Part shown: piece by piece, positions 15,384-23,645 of the stretch | Layout: each line of letters opens with the position of its first letter | How positions within the stretch are numbered: position 1 is the stretch's first letter | Assembly (NCBI GenBank): GCA_949293985.1 | Contig: CASFFN010000014.1 | Location: forward strand, 1 to 33,053 | DNA from: an uncultured Eubacteriales bacterium | Lineage (GTDB): Bacteria > Bacillota > Clostridia > Oscillospirales > Oscillospiraceae | Direction of reading: 5' to 3' | Length of the DNA: 33,053 bases | The notes under the pieces: model-generated | Told to the model about the DNA's origin: nothing | What the model saw: the letters and a program-made list of their open reading frames with translations, nothing else | Databases searched by the model: none | Program-made: the position numbers and the translations under genes

Positions 15384-16058
15384 ATGTGCGTTTTATCTTT
15401 ACAGCAGGTTTCCTTTGCGTACCGCACAAGGTACCAGACTGTCTATGCGGTAAAGGAAGTGTCCTGCGCTTTGGAAGCGGGCGCTTTGTATGCCCTCGTG
15501 GGAAAAAGCGGAAGCGGGAAAACCACTTTGCTGTCTTTGCTGGCGGGCCTGGAAAAACCCGACACCGGGAAAATCCTCTTTCATGGAAATGATTTGCGCA
15601 CTATGGATATGGATGTGTACCGCAGGGTACACGCCTCCGTCATCTACCAGAATTTCAATTTGTTCCCTTTTATGACGGTGCTGGAAAATGTCATGTATCC
15701 CATGATTCTGAACAAAAAAGCAAAGGAGCAGGCACAAACCCGGGCACATGAGACCCTGGAACAGCTGGGACTGGGGGCAAATTACTGGAGGCGAATGCCT
15801 GCCATGCTGTCCGGCGGAGAGCAGCAAAGGGTGGCCATTGCCCGGACGATTGCCAATGATGCCAAACTGATTCTGGCGGACGAACCCACAGGAAACTTGG
15901 ATACAGAAAACACAAGAAACATCGTTGCATTGCTAAAAGAAATGGCCCATGAGCATGGTTGCACCGTGGTGGTGGTTACCCACGATGAGGATGTGGCTAA
16001 CGAGGCAGATTATGTATACCGCATGGATAGCGGCAGATTGGTGGTGGATGAAAAATGA
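15384..16058 (+). CDS. MacB/LolD-type ABC transporter ATPase
   Basis: The product is a 224-residue ATPase of the MacB/LolD/FtsE group. Motifs: Walker A GKSGSGKT, Q-loop VIYQNFNLFPFMTVLENV, signature LSGGEQQRVAIARTI, Walker B LILADEPTGNLD, and H-loop VVVTHD. The TGNLD extension after Walker B is characteristic of this subgroup. The ATG directly follows the stop codon of the upstream permease gene, with GGAGG at 15369-15373. The stop codon overlaps the start of the next permease gene (ATGA). It powers the two FtsX-like permeases encoded on either side. Confidence 0.95.
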   Translation: MCVLSLQQVSFAYRTRYQTVYAVKEVSCALEAGALYALVGKSGSGKTTLLSLLAGLEKPDTGKILFHGNDLRTMDMDVYRRVHASVIYQNFNLFPFMTVLENVMYPMILNKKAKEQAQTRAHETLEQLGLGANYWRRMPAMLSGGEQQRVAIARTIANDAKLILADEPTGNLDTENTRNIVALLKEMAHEHGCTVVVVTHDEDVANEADYVYRMDSGRLVVDEK

Positions 16059-18091
16059 AGATGCAGCTTCAGCTTGTCCGTCAGCCAATCCGAACGATGG
16101 CATTTTTGATTCTTCTGAGCATGGCCTGTGCCTTTGCCTGTCTTGGGTTTGGGGTGTTCATTTCCGCCCAAACCACATTGGAAGGCATTGAAAAGGGTTT
16201 TGTGACCATTGCCCTGCCTACCAATCAAACAGAAATGGTGGAATACGAAACGGAAAGCGGCACTCACACCATGGAGCAAAGTGTGATTACCCCGCAGATG
16301 TGGGAGTACATACAAGGCCTGCCCGGCAAGGACGGCCCCGTGACCCGGGCTGTGCAACAGGAATTTGTCAGCGCATGGATTCCGGAACTTCAATCCGCAA
16401 CCAGCGCAAAAGAGGCTGGGGCTTATCACACCGGATTGAATCGACCGTATGATAACGGTGTTTTTGTGGTTACGATTACGGAAATCGGAGAGCCTGACAC
16501 CCAGTCTGTTCCAGGGAAAGTGGTAGTTTCCATAAAATCCAAGCTGCGGGATGCGGTCCTGCTGCACCCGGATTTTGAGCCAAGAGAAAATCTGACGCTG
16601 CACTGTGTCTTTTCCTCGGAAGAGGCGTATCACAGTGGAAATCTGCAAGTCGGCCAGGATTACATTGTCTACGGACAAAGCTATGTGGACTACGATTTGA
16701 AACTGAAGAATGATCTTGCAACTCTTCTGAAGCTGGAGGTCAGTGAAATATCCTGGGATCATATCAGCCGGGATACAAAGACCTATTTTCCTGGGGATTC
16801 ATCATACGCTGCTGTCTATGTGAATGGGGACAAGGCAGTTGGCTTAACAGAGGCAGAGCTGCAAGCCGTTGACGCAGCAGGGGTGTTTGTTCAAAATGTT
16901 GCAGAAAACTACACCGAGGATTTCTATTTGCCGGATATATATGGAAATCCCAGTCCATACACCGGGGCGGAACTTCTGGCTACTCCCACAATTGGCCGCC
17001 TGGATTCCCCCGTGGAAGATTTTTTGCAGCAGGAGGGCAATGCATTGTGGCAAAGGGTTGTGGAAGAAGGGGGGATTCGCAACCGGTCGTTTCCCATTAT
17101 CGGAACGGATTTTCTGGAGAGTATGTACCTTTTCCAGCAATCAGAAGCGGCGGTAGTATCGGGGCGGAGCTTTACAGAGGAGGAATATGGGACTGGAGAT
17201 AAAGTGTGCATGATCTCCGAGACCATTGCTCAGGCCAACGGAGTTGCAGTTGGAGATACCATCTTGTTGCAGTATTTTTGGGGTGCCGACCCCTATGACG
17301 AGCTGGCAAAACAGGGGACGAGCAATCTCATGGCGCAAAGCTATTGCCAAAAGATTGGCTTTGAAGGCCAGAAGGAGGCATATACTGTGATTGGCATTTA
17401 CCGCCAGTCCGACCTGTGGAGCCAGACCCTGTATGCCTTCACTCCCAATACTATTTTCGTTCCCAATGCATCTATGGAAGTTCCCACCCATACAGACAAG
17501 ACAGGGATTTACTACACCCTGGTTGTGGAAAACGGTAGGATGGATGAAATGGTGCAGCTGCTGGAGGAACAGGGGTACCCGAAAGACACATTGCTTTTCT
17601 TTGATAATGGCTATTCAGAAATTGCTGATACCTTGCGCCACTTCCGGGAAAGTGCTGTCCAGATCTTCGCAGCATCCGGTGCAACCTGGGTTGTGGTATT
17701 GGGGGCATATCTTGTTTTCTTTGTGTTGAAACAGCGGAGGGTCGCAGGCCTGATGCTTTCTTTGGGAGCGGGTAAAAAGAATACGGCGATTTCTGTTTTC
17801 GTGACTGCCATGCTTCCGATTTTTCTGGCATCTGTAATAGGCACAGGGGGAAGCGTTTTGCTGCTGGGACAAACCATGGAAAATGTGTTTGCGTCTACTG
17901 CGGAAGGCTTCCGTGCTGCCTTCAGTGGGGCTGTGGGGGAAAAGACTGGAGAAATTCAGAATGTTGTTGCAGTGCTTCCCATAACAACAGTTCTTGCCGG
18001 AATCCTGCAGATTGCCATCTCCGCCGTGGCCTGCTGTCTTTGTTCCTTCAGCATATCCGGGAAAAATCCCCGTGCCCTACTCAGAAAGTAA
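16055..18091 (+). CDS. FtsX/MacB-like ABC transporter permease (large)
   Basis: The product is a 678-residue membrane protein with an N-terminal helix (about 14-38) and a very large extracellular region (40-535). Three C-terminal helices lie near 539-558, 576-605 and 640-664. The extracellular part contains two stretches reminiscent of the MacB periplasmic core domain, including VVSGRSFTEEEYGTGDKVCM, where an assigned permease often has a 'G..F...E' pattern. The cytoplasmic loop KQRRVAGLMLSLGAGKKNTA matches the FtsX-family coupling helix. The start codon overlaps the ATPase stop by 4 nt. With the 417-residue permease it would make a heterodimeric transporter. The extracellular domain is the best candidate for ligand contact. 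Confidence 0.88.
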   Translation: MKMQLQLVRQPIRTMAFLILLSMACAFACLGFGVFISAQTTLEGIEKGFVTIALPTNQTEMVEYETESGTHTMEQSVITPQMWEYIQGLPGKDGPVTRAVQQEFVSAWIPELQSATSAKEAGAYHTGLNRPYDNGVFVVTITEIGEPDTQSVPGKVVVSIKSKLRDAVLLHPDFEPRENLTLHCVFSSEEAYHSGNLQVGQDYIVYGQSYVDYDLKLKNDLATLLKLEVSEISWDHISRDTKTYFPGDSSYAAVYVNGDKAVGLTEAELQAVDAAGVFVQNVAENYTEDFYLPDIYGNPSPYTGAELLATPTIGRLDSPVEDFLQQEGNALWQRVVEEGGIRNRSFPIIGTDFLESMYLFQQSEAAVVSGRSFTEEEYGTGDKVCMISETIAQANGVAVGDTILLQYFWGADPYDELAKQGTSNLMAQSYCQKIGFEGQKEAYTVIGIYRQSDLWSQTLYAFTPNTIFVPNASMEVPTHTDKTGIYYTLVVENGRMDEMVQLLEEQGYPKDTLLFFDNGYSEIADTLRHFRESAVQIFAASGATWVVVLGAYLVFFVLKQRRVAGLMLSLGAGKKNTAISVFVTAMLPIFLASVIGTGGSVLLLGQTMENVFASTAEGFRAAFSGAVGEKTGEIQNVVAVLPITTVLAGILQIAISAVACCLCSFSISGKNPRALLRK

Positions 18092-18146
18092 CGTGGTCGA
18101 TGGGTGACGAGTGAGCAGTTTGTGTATTGAAAAAAGTAAAAAAGAA

Positions 18147-18178
18147 GACTGTTGCAAAATGAGAGTTTTGCAACAGTC
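18147..18178 (-). terminator. Terminator of ileS (minus-strand orientation)
   Basis: A perfect 13-bp stem (18147-18159 with 18166-18178) is followed, on the minus strand, by a T-rich tail (18121-18146). On the plus strand its tail is poor (CTTTACCC), so its main role is probably to end the ileS transcript. It may also help to stop the ABC operon. Confidence 0.85.
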
Positions 18179-18181
18179 CTT

Positions 18182-18217
18182 TACCCAAGCCTCCAGCCAC
18201 AGCTGGAGGCTTGGGTA
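18182..18217. repeat. Perfect 16-bp hairpin between ileS and its terminator
   Basis: TACCCAAGCCTCCAGC (18182-18197) and GCTGGAGGCTTGGGTA (18202-18217) are exact inverted copies with a CACA loop. No T-run follows on either strand. It could protect the 3' end of the mRNA or be a bidirectional barrier together with the adjacent terminator. Confidence 0.7.
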
Positions 18218-18226
18218 TTATTCGCG

Positions 18227-21016
18227 TTAAATTTCCACTTCCATCCGGGAAACAACACCGGCGCAGCGGGGGCACAGGCCGTTTTCGTCGGCCTGGGTGC
18301 TGTGCATCCAGCAGCGGGGGCACTTGGTGCCTCTGGCCTCGGTGACACCGATGGTAAGACCGGGCAGGTTGGAGCCGGTGCCGGTGGTGGCATTCTCCGG
18401 CACAGCCTCCCAGTCGCAGGAGGAGACAATGAAAATCTCTGCCAGATTCAGACCCTCACAGGCGGCTTTCAGGGCCTCGTCCTGAATCTCCAGGCTTACA
18501 TGGGCTTCCAACGCCTTGCCGATGCGCTTCTCGCTTCTGGCAATCTCCAGGGTGCCGTTTACATCCTGGCGCAGCTTCATCACCGTAGCCCACTTGGCCA
18601 TGGCAGCCTCCGGCAGCACATAAGCAGCGCAGTCGGTGGGCATCTGGTTCAGGAGAATGTTCCGGGCGTCGTCCCCGTCCCGATGGGGCATGGCCTGCCA
18701 GATTTCGTCACAGGTGAAGGCCAGGATGGGGGCAAAGAGCTTGGCCATGGCGTCTACAATCAGATACAGGGCGCTCTGGGCGGAGCGGCGGCGCAGGCCG
18801 TTGGCATCCTCGCAGTACAGCCGGTCCTTGATGATGTCCAGGTAGAAGCTGGACAGCTCCACCACGCAGAAGTCGTTGATTTCATGGGACACCACATGGA
18901 ATTCGTAGTTCTCATAGGCCTTCCGGCAGGTGAGAATCAGATCGTTCAGCTTGGTCAGCGCCCACTTGTCCAGCTCCTCCATCTCAGCGGGGGCTACCAG
19001 ATGGTTGGGGTCAAAGCCGGAGAGGTTACCCAGGCAGTACCGGGCGGTGTTGCGGAACTTCAGGTAGTTCTGGCTCAGCTGCTTGATAATCTCCTTGGAG
19101 CAACGCACATCGGCGTGGTAGTCGGAGGAACCGGACCACAGCCGCACAATGTCGGCACCGTATTCCTTGATGAGGTCTGCGGGGTCAACGCCGTTGCCCA
19201 GGCTCTTGTGCATGGCACGGCCCTGGCCGTCCACCACCCAGCCGTGGGTCAGCACTTCCTTGAAGGGAGCACCCTCACCCAGAGCACCCACGGAGGTCAG
19301 GAGGCTGGACTGGAACCAACCACGGTACTGGTCGGCACCTTCCAGATATACGTCTGCCGGCCACAGCTCCGGGGTACGCTTCCGCAGGGAGGCGTAGTGG
19401 GTGGAGCCGGAGTCAAACCAGCCGTCCAGGGTGTCGGTTTCCTTGTCAAATTCTTTGCAGCCGCAGTGGGGGCAGGTGAAGCCCTGGGGAATCAGCGCCT
19501 GGGCTTCCTTCTCAAACCAGATGTTGGAGCCATATTGGTCGAACAGTTCCGAGATGTGGGCGATGGTTTCGGGGGTGCAGACAGGCTTGCCGCAGTCCTT
19601 GCAGTAGAAGACCGGGATGGGCAGACCCCACCGGCGCTGCCGGGAGATACACCAGTCAGCACGCTCCTGAACCATGCCAATCATCCGCTCCTCGCCCCAG
19701 GCGGGCAGCCATTTGAGGCCCTGGCAGGCCTTCACAGCTTCGTCCTTGAAGGACTCCACGGAGCAGAACCACTGGGGAGTGGCCCGGAAGATGATGGGGT
19801 TCTTGCACCGCCAGCAGTGGGGATAGGAGTGGACAATCTCCTCGGAAGCGAAGAGCATACCGCTTTCCTTCATATCCACCAGAATGATGGGGTTGGATTC
19901 GTCGGTTTTCAGGCCCTGATACTTACCGGCGTAGTCGGTATGCCGGCCCTGGTCGTCCACAGGCACCACCAGATCCATGCCGTAGCGCATACAGGTCTTG
20001 TAGTCGTCAGCACCGAAGCCGGGGGCGGTGTGAACACAGCCGGTACCGGAGTCCATGGTGACATACTCGGCGTTCACCAGACGGGAGGTCTTGGGCAGGA
20101 AGGGATGGTTAGCCAGCATATTCTCGAAGAAGCTGCCGGGGTAAGAGGCCAGCACCTGATAATTCTCAAAGCCGCCAATCTTCATTACCTTGTCCATCAG
20201 GGCCTCTGCCATGATGTAGGTCTCGCCGTTTTCCGCCTTTACCAGCACATAGGAGTCCCGGGGATGGAGGCAGATGCCCATATTGCCGGGGAGGGTCCAG
20301 ATGGTGGTGGTCCAGATGACGAAGAAGGTCTTGGACAGGTCAAACTGGGAGAGCTTGCCCAGATCGTCTGCCATGGGGAACTTCACATACACAGAGGTGC
20401 AGGGGTCGTCCTGGTACTCAATTTCTGCCTCAGCCAGGGCGGTTTCGTCCTTGGGGCACCAGTACACGGGCTTGAGGCCCTTGTAGATGTAGCCCTTCTG
20501 GTACATGGCACCGAAAATCTTCACTTCCTCCGCCTCAAAGTGCTTGTCCATGGTGCGGTAGGGGTGCTCCCAGTCGCCGATGACGCCCAGCCGCCGGAAG
20601 CCGGCCATCTGCCGCTGAATGTAGTTTTCTGCAAACTCCTCACAGGCGGTGCGGAACTCCGGCACAGGCATGGCCTTCCGGTTCAGCTTGTTCTTCTTGA
20701 TGATGGCAGACTCAATGGGCATACCGTGGTTGTCCCAGCCGGGGACATAGGGGGTGTAGAAGCCCATCATGGCGTGGCTGCGGACAATGAAGTCCTTCAG
20801 GGTCTTGTTCAGGGCGTGACCCATGTGGATGTCGCCGTTGGAGAAGGGAGGGCCGTCGTGGAGAACGAAGGGGGGCAGGTCCTTGTTCTTTTCCAGCATC
20901 TGCTGATACAGACCTTCCTGATTCCACCGCTCCAGCATACCCGGCTCCCGGTTGGGAAGGCCAGCCTTCATGGGGAAATCGGTTTTTGGGGTGATAATGG
21001 TGTTTTTATAGTCCAT
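18227..21016 (-). CDS. ileS: Isoleucyl-tRNA synthetase
   Basis: The 929-residue class I aminoacyl-tRNA synthetase attaches isoleucine to tRNA(Ile) in the cytosol. HIGH-type motif HMGH is at 64-67 in NGDIHMGHALNK. The second motif reads GRAMHKSLGNG near residue 600, where E. coli has KMSKS; the AMHKS form is an alteration that I believe occurs in clostridial enzymes. An editing (CP1) domain lies between them, with the sequence around DSGTGCVHTAPGFGADD at its active site. The C-terminus has a zinc finger CPRCWMHSTQ...CPRC. The length matches the bacterial type. Translation starts at ATG 21016 with GGAGG about 9 nt upstream, downstream of a T-box leader, so it is induced by uncharged tRNA(Ile). 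Confidence 0.97.
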   Translation of the reverse strand: MDYKNTIITPKTDFPMKAGLPNREPGMLERWNQEGLYQQMLEKNKDLPPFVLHDGPPFSNGDIHMGHALNKTLKDFIVRSHAMMGFYTPYVPGWDNHGMPIESAIIKKNKLNRKAMPVPEFRTACEEFAENYIQRQMAGFRRLGVIGDWEHPYRTMDKHFEAEEVKIFGAMYQKGYIYKGLKPVYWCPKDETALAEAEIEYQDDPCTSVYVKFPMADDLGKLSQFDLSKTFFVIWTTTIWTLPGNMGICLHPRDSYVLVKAENGETYIMAEALMDKVMKIGGFENYQVLASYPGSFFENMLANHPFLPKTSRLVNAEYVTMDSGTGCVHTAPGFGADDYKTCMRYGMDLVVPVDDQGRHTDYAGKYQGLKTDESNPIILVDMKESGMLFASEEIVHSYPHCWRCKNPIIFRATPQWFCSVESFKDEAVKACQGLKWLPAWGEERMIGMVQERADWCISRQRRWGLPIPVFYCKDCGKPVCTPETIAHISELFDQYGSNIWFEKEAQALIPQGFTCPHCGCKEFDKETDTLDGWFDSGSTHYASLRKRTPELWPADVYLEGADQYRGWFQSSLLTSVGALGEGAPFKEVLTHGWVVDGQGRAMHKSLGNGVDPADLIKEYGADIVRLWSGSSDYHADVRCSKEIIKQLSQNYLKFRNTARYCLGNLSGFDPNHLVAPAEMEELDKWALTKLNDLILTCRKAYENYEFHVVSHEINDFCVVELSSFYLDIIKDRLYCEDANGLRRRSAQSALYLIVDAMAKLFAPILAFTCDEIWQAMPHRDGDDARNILLNQMPTDCAAYVLPEAAMAKWATVMKLRQDVNGTLEIARSEKRIGKALEAHVSLEIQDEALKAACEGLNLAEIFIVSSCDWEAVPENATTGTGSNLPGLTIGVTEARGTKCPRCWMHSTQADENGLCPRCAGVVSRMEVEI

Positions 21017-21267
21017 GGGAAAATTACCTCCAATTAAACTTCAAAAAGAAAAATGCCTTTGTCTCCTAAGAGACAAAGGCATATTACCTCTGCGGTACCA
21101 CTCTTGTTCCGGCAAAGCCGACACTTTCTGGCGCGGTATCGGGCGCACCCGGCACAGCCTACTGCCCGAAATGGGGTTGGGTGTGCAGCTCCGAGGGGAT
21201 ATGGACATGACATTCCGCTGCCTCGCACCACCCGGCAGCTCTCTGTAGGAAGGGGTCAGGCCCACCT
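21017..21267 (-). promoter_or_regulatory. T-box riboswitch leader of ileS
   Basis: About 250 nt of leader RNA precede ileS. The antiterminator motif AGAGTGGTACCGCA (21091-21104, minus strand) is close to the T-box consensus. Upstream there is a stem I with the AGAGAG...GGTGGTGCGAGGC arrangement. An AUC triplet at 21198-21200, just before CCCUCGGAGC, fits an isoleucine specifier. Downstream lies an intrinsic terminator (21053-21082). Uncharged tRNA(Ile) should bind and favour antitermination. Confidence 0.9.
21047..21082 (-). terminator. T-box terminator hairpin before ileS
   Basis: A perfect 13-bp stem (21053-21065 with 21070-21082), loop of 4 nt, is followed on the minus strand by TTTTTCTTTTT-like sequence. 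It competes with the antiterminator that contains the T-box motif. Confidence 0.9.
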
Positions 21268-21273
21268 GTCCTC

Positions 21274-21282
21274 ATCATAGCA
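21274..21282 (-). promoter_or_regulatory. Extended -10 promoter of the ileS T-box leader
   Basis: TGC followed by TATGAT on the minus strand (21282-21274), starting 16 nt after the divIVA stop codon. Any -35 would overlap the end of divIVA and is weak. Confidence 0.45.
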
Positions 21283-21297
21283 GGATAGGATATGAAG

Positions 21298-21981
21298 TTA
21301 GCGGGTGGTTCTGTTCTCGTAGTTCCGCCCGAACTGCAGGTTGGTAAACTTGCTGGTGGTGGTTTCGGAAAGGGGATGCTTGGGAGCGGCCTTGGGAGCG
21401 GCATCCTCGGTGGTGCCAATCTGGGCTTCTAGGCTGGCGGAAATCTCGTCAGCTACCGCCTCTGCCTGCTTGCTCTCGTGGGGGGCAGACTCGCTCCGGT
21501 CATAGTCAAAAGGAGCGGGAGCGGCGGGACGGTTGGCAGTCTTGATTCGCTCCAGAGCCTGGACACACAGCTTCAGCTGCTCCTGCAAATCGGTAATCTT
21601 GGCAGCGGCGGCCTGCTTGGCCTCCTCAACCCGCTGATTCTCGGCGGCAATGAGGGAGGAAGCGTTCTTGGCATTTTCCGCAGCGGCGGCGTTGGCGTCG
21701 CTGAGCATCTTGGTGCACTTGGCCTCTGCCTCTTTTACCATCTTGTCGCAGGTCTTCTGGGCATTGACGATGGCGTCCTTCATGCTGTTCTCGTTGTTGC
21801 GGTACTCCTCCAGCTTGCTGACCAGCACCTTCATTTTGCTTTTCAGCAGAGCGTTTTCCTTATACAAGGTGATATAGTCCTCGGTGAGGGGCTCCAGCAG
21901 CTCATCCACGGAGTGCATATCATAGCCGCCGAAGGTAGCGCGGTTGAAGGAAATCTGCTCAATTTGTTGGGGTGTAAACAT
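21298..21981 (-). CDS. divIVA: DivIVA-domain protein
   Basis: This 227-residue cytosolic, membrane-curvature-binding scaffold organises septa and poles. Its N-terminus, MFTPQQIEQISFNRATFGGYDMHSVDELLEPL..., follows the DivIVA pattern of a lipid-contact segment (1-20) and a long coiled coil (about 30-150). The middle is Ala- and Lys-rich coiled coil, and the C-terminus (150-227) is a Pro/Ala-rich disordered tail. The start codon has AAAGGA 7 nt upstream. It follows sepF by 28 nt. Together with yggS and sepF it makes a shortened version of the Firmicutes division cluster. Confidence 0.93.
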   Translation of the reverse strand: MFTPQQIEQISFNRATFGGYDMHSVDELLEPLTEDYITLYKENALLKSKMKVLVSKLEEYRNNENSMKDAIVNAQKTCDKMVKEAEAKCTKMLSDANAAAAENAKNASSLIAAENQRVEEAKQAAAAKITDLQEQLKLCVQALERIKTANRPAAPAPFDYDRSESAPHESKQAEAVADEISASLEAQIGTTEDAAPKAAPKHPLSETTTSKFTNLQFGRNYENRTTR

Positions 21982-22009
21982 AAGAAGTCCTTTCTCCCGT
22001 CAGGGGTTC

Positions 22010-22558
22010 TCAGACATAGCTTTCCGCTTCTGTCTGAATGGTTTCCAAATCGCCTACCACACCCATGTTGTGGGGGCAGAACAGGTAAGTAGACTGGGCA
22101 ACCTTCTTCACACTGCCGTCCAGGGCATATACGCTGCCGGACAGGAAATCCACCACCCGGCGGGTAAGGGCCTTGTCCACATTCTCCATGTTGAGAATGA
22201 TGGCACGCTTCTTCCGCAGTTCGCTGGCGGCCTTGGCGGCATCGTCAAAGGTCTTGGCGTGGAACAGCACAACCTCCTGCTTGTTGCCGGAGGACATATT
22301 CAGCACCTGACCGGAGAAGCCGGTGGAAGTGGTGCTGGCGGTGCTGGAAGGAGCGGAAGCGGTGCTGGCGGAGTAGCTGCTGGAAGCGGGCTCCGCAGCG
22401 GTGCCGGCAAAGGGAGAGGTGCGGCGCTTCCGGGAGGGAGCGGGAGCTTCCTGAGCGGGCTCCTCCTCGTAGGCGTCTACCTCGTCGTCGTATTCATCAT
22501 CATATTCTTCATCGGAATAGGGCTGGGCAAACTTCTTCACATTGTCCCAAAAACTCAT
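22010..22558 (-). CDS. sepF: Cell division protein SepF
   Basis: This 182-residue SepF-like protein links FtsZ to the membrane. It has the N-terminal amphipathic helix (MSFWDNVKKF), an acidic linker (15-35) and a Ser/Thr/Ala-rich low-complexity region (50-80). The folded C-terminal domain (about 92-175) contains PKxxDDA-like HAKTFDDAAKAASELRKKRAIILNME and the AYALDG-like VYALDG. The ATG at 22558 with AGGAGG 10 nt upstream is chosen; a frame extension to 22585 would begin within the ribosome binding site. It lies 33 nt after yggS and 28 nt before divIVA. The linker is unusually long and Ser-rich compared with B. subtilis SepF. Confidence 0.93.
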   Translation of the reverse strand: MSFWDNVKKFAQPYSDEEYDDEYDDEVDAYEEEPAQEAPAPSRKRRTSPFAGTAAEPASSSYSASTASAPSSTASTTSTGFSGQVLNMSSGNKQEVVLFHAKTFDDAAKAASELRKKRAIILNMENVDKALTRRVVDFLSGSVYALDGSVKKVAQSTYLFCPHNMGVVGDLETIQTEAESYV

Positions 22559-22591
22559 ATGTCTGTATCCTCCTAAAATGCGCACATCGGG

Positions 22592-23296
22592 TCAGATGGG
22601 CGATTGATAATTTCGCGGGCCAAAAATCCCGGTACCGATTCGTACCATGGTGCTGCCCATGGCGATAGCCTGCTGAAAATCGTCAGACATCCCCATAGAC
22701 AAAACTGTAACACATACATTATCGTATTTTTTTGCCGTTATGTCAACAGAAAGGTTGTACATTTTTCGAAAAAATTTGTCGTTATCTCCGTGATTTTGAC
22801 AAATGGGGGGGATCGCCATAAGCCCACGGACAAAAATGTTGGGAAAATCACACATTTGTTCCAGAATTTCCGGAAGCTCCTGTTCCCCAAAGCCGGATTT
22901 TGAAAGCTCCTGTCCGATATTTACCTCCAGGAGAATTTCCTGGCAAATGTTCTGTTTTGCGGCCTCCTGCTGAATTGCTTTCAGCAGGTGCAAAGAGTCC
23001 ACACTTTGAATCAGGTCCACTTTACCCACCACCTGCCTTACCTTGTTGGTTTGCAGATGACCGATAAAGTGTACCGGCTTCCCTTCGTAGGCGTTATCTT
23101 TCAGCTTGGCGGTCAGCTCCTGCACCCGGTTTTCTCCGCAGCAGTCCACCCCGGCGGCGATGGCCCGGCGGACGGCCTGGGCGTCATTCATTTTTGTGGC
23201 GGCACAGAGCTGAATTTCTTCCGGCTTTCTTCCCGCTGCCAGAGCAGCTTCCCGGATTTGCTCCCGAATCCTAAGTACATTTTCTTCAATACACAT
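22592..23296 (-). CDS. yggS: YggS-family pyridoxal phosphate homeostasis protein
   Basis: The product is a 234-residue PLP-binding protein of the YggS/YlmE/PROSC family, with a TIM-barrel fold and no known catalysis; it keeps PLP levels and amino-acid pools in balance. The PLP Lys is Lys35 in CAATKM. Other family marks are GENRVQE, HFIGHLQTNK, VDLIQSVDS and SMGMSDDFQQAIAMGSTMVRIGTGIFG. The ATG is preceded by GGAGG at about 9 nt. In Firmicutes this gene (ylmE) usually precedes sepF, ylmG, ylmH and divIVA; here ylmG and ylmH are missing. It starts 72 nt after the hfq stop and beyond that gene's terminator; a promoter was not evident in this gap. Confidence 0.95.
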   Translation of the reverse strand: MCIEENVLRIREQIREAALAAGRKPEEIQLCAATKMNDAQAVRRAIAAGVDCCGENRVQELTAKLKDNAYEGKPVHFIGHLQTNKVRQVVGKVDLIQSVDSLHLLKAIQQEAAKQNICQEILLEVNIGQELSKSGFGEQELPEILEQMCDFPNIFVRGLMAIPPICQNHGDNDKFFRKMYNLSVDITAKKYDNVCVTVLSMGMSDDFQQAIAMGSTMVRIGTGIFGPRNYQSPI

Positions 23297-23332
23297 TTTT
23301 CCGTACCTCCGTATATTTGTGTCTCCCGGCAG

Positions 23333-23367
23333 AAAAAGGCGACGAAGCGTTGCTCCGTCGCCTTTTT
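23333..23367 (-). terminator. Bidirectional terminator after hfq
   Basis: Perfect 12-bp arms AAAAAGGCGACG (23333-23344) and CGTCGCCTTTTT (23356-23367), with further pairing in the loop, begin 1 nt after the hfq stop codon. Five T follow on either strand. Confidence 0.9.
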
Positions 23368-23368
23368 G

Positions 23369-23599
23369 CTAAGCAGTCGCTGCTGCGGCTTTCACAGGCC
23401 GGATGGGGGCCAGCGTGGAGATGGCGTGCTTGTAAATCATCTGCTGCTTGCCATCGGTGACCAGCACCACCACAAAGCTGTCAAAGCCGGTGATGGTTCC
23501 CCGGAGCTGGAAGCCGTTCATGAGAAACAATGTGACAGGGACCTTGTCCCGGCGCACCTCGTTGAGAACGGCATCCTGTAAGTTCATGGGTTCGGACAT
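23369..23599 (-). CDS. hfq: RNA chaperone Hfq
   Basis: The 76-residue Sm-like protein forms a ring hexamer that pairs small RNAs with mRNAs. It shows Sm1 ([19 protein letters not shown]) and Sm2 ([10 protein letters not shown]), with the conserved YKH at 56-58. The start MSEPMNLQD is preferred because GAAGGA precedes it by about 9 nt; the frame can be extended to 23632, but that stretch overlaps the ribosome binding site. It follows miaA by 46 nt, the arrangement known from many bacteria, and ends the operon at a strong terminator. Confidence 0.96.
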   Translation of the reverse strand: MSEPMNLQDAVLNEVRRDKVPVTLFLMNGFQLRGTITGFDSFVVVLVTDGKQQMIYKHAISTLAPIRPVKAAAATA

Positions 23600-23645
23600 G
23601 TGTGTATTCCTTCTTTCTTTTGGGATACACAAATCCTACCACGAT

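Noticed and set aside
18152..21037. Plus-strand open frame of 961 codons opposite ileS
   Set aside because: It lies fully antisense to a clear isoleucyl-tRNA synthetase gene. The translation is Gly/His/Val-rich with no recognisable motif, as expected from a GC-rich shadow frame.
22559..22585. N-terminal extension of SepF
   Set aside because: It would start within the ribosome binding region; the internal ATG with AGGAGG gives the conserved SepF N-terminus.
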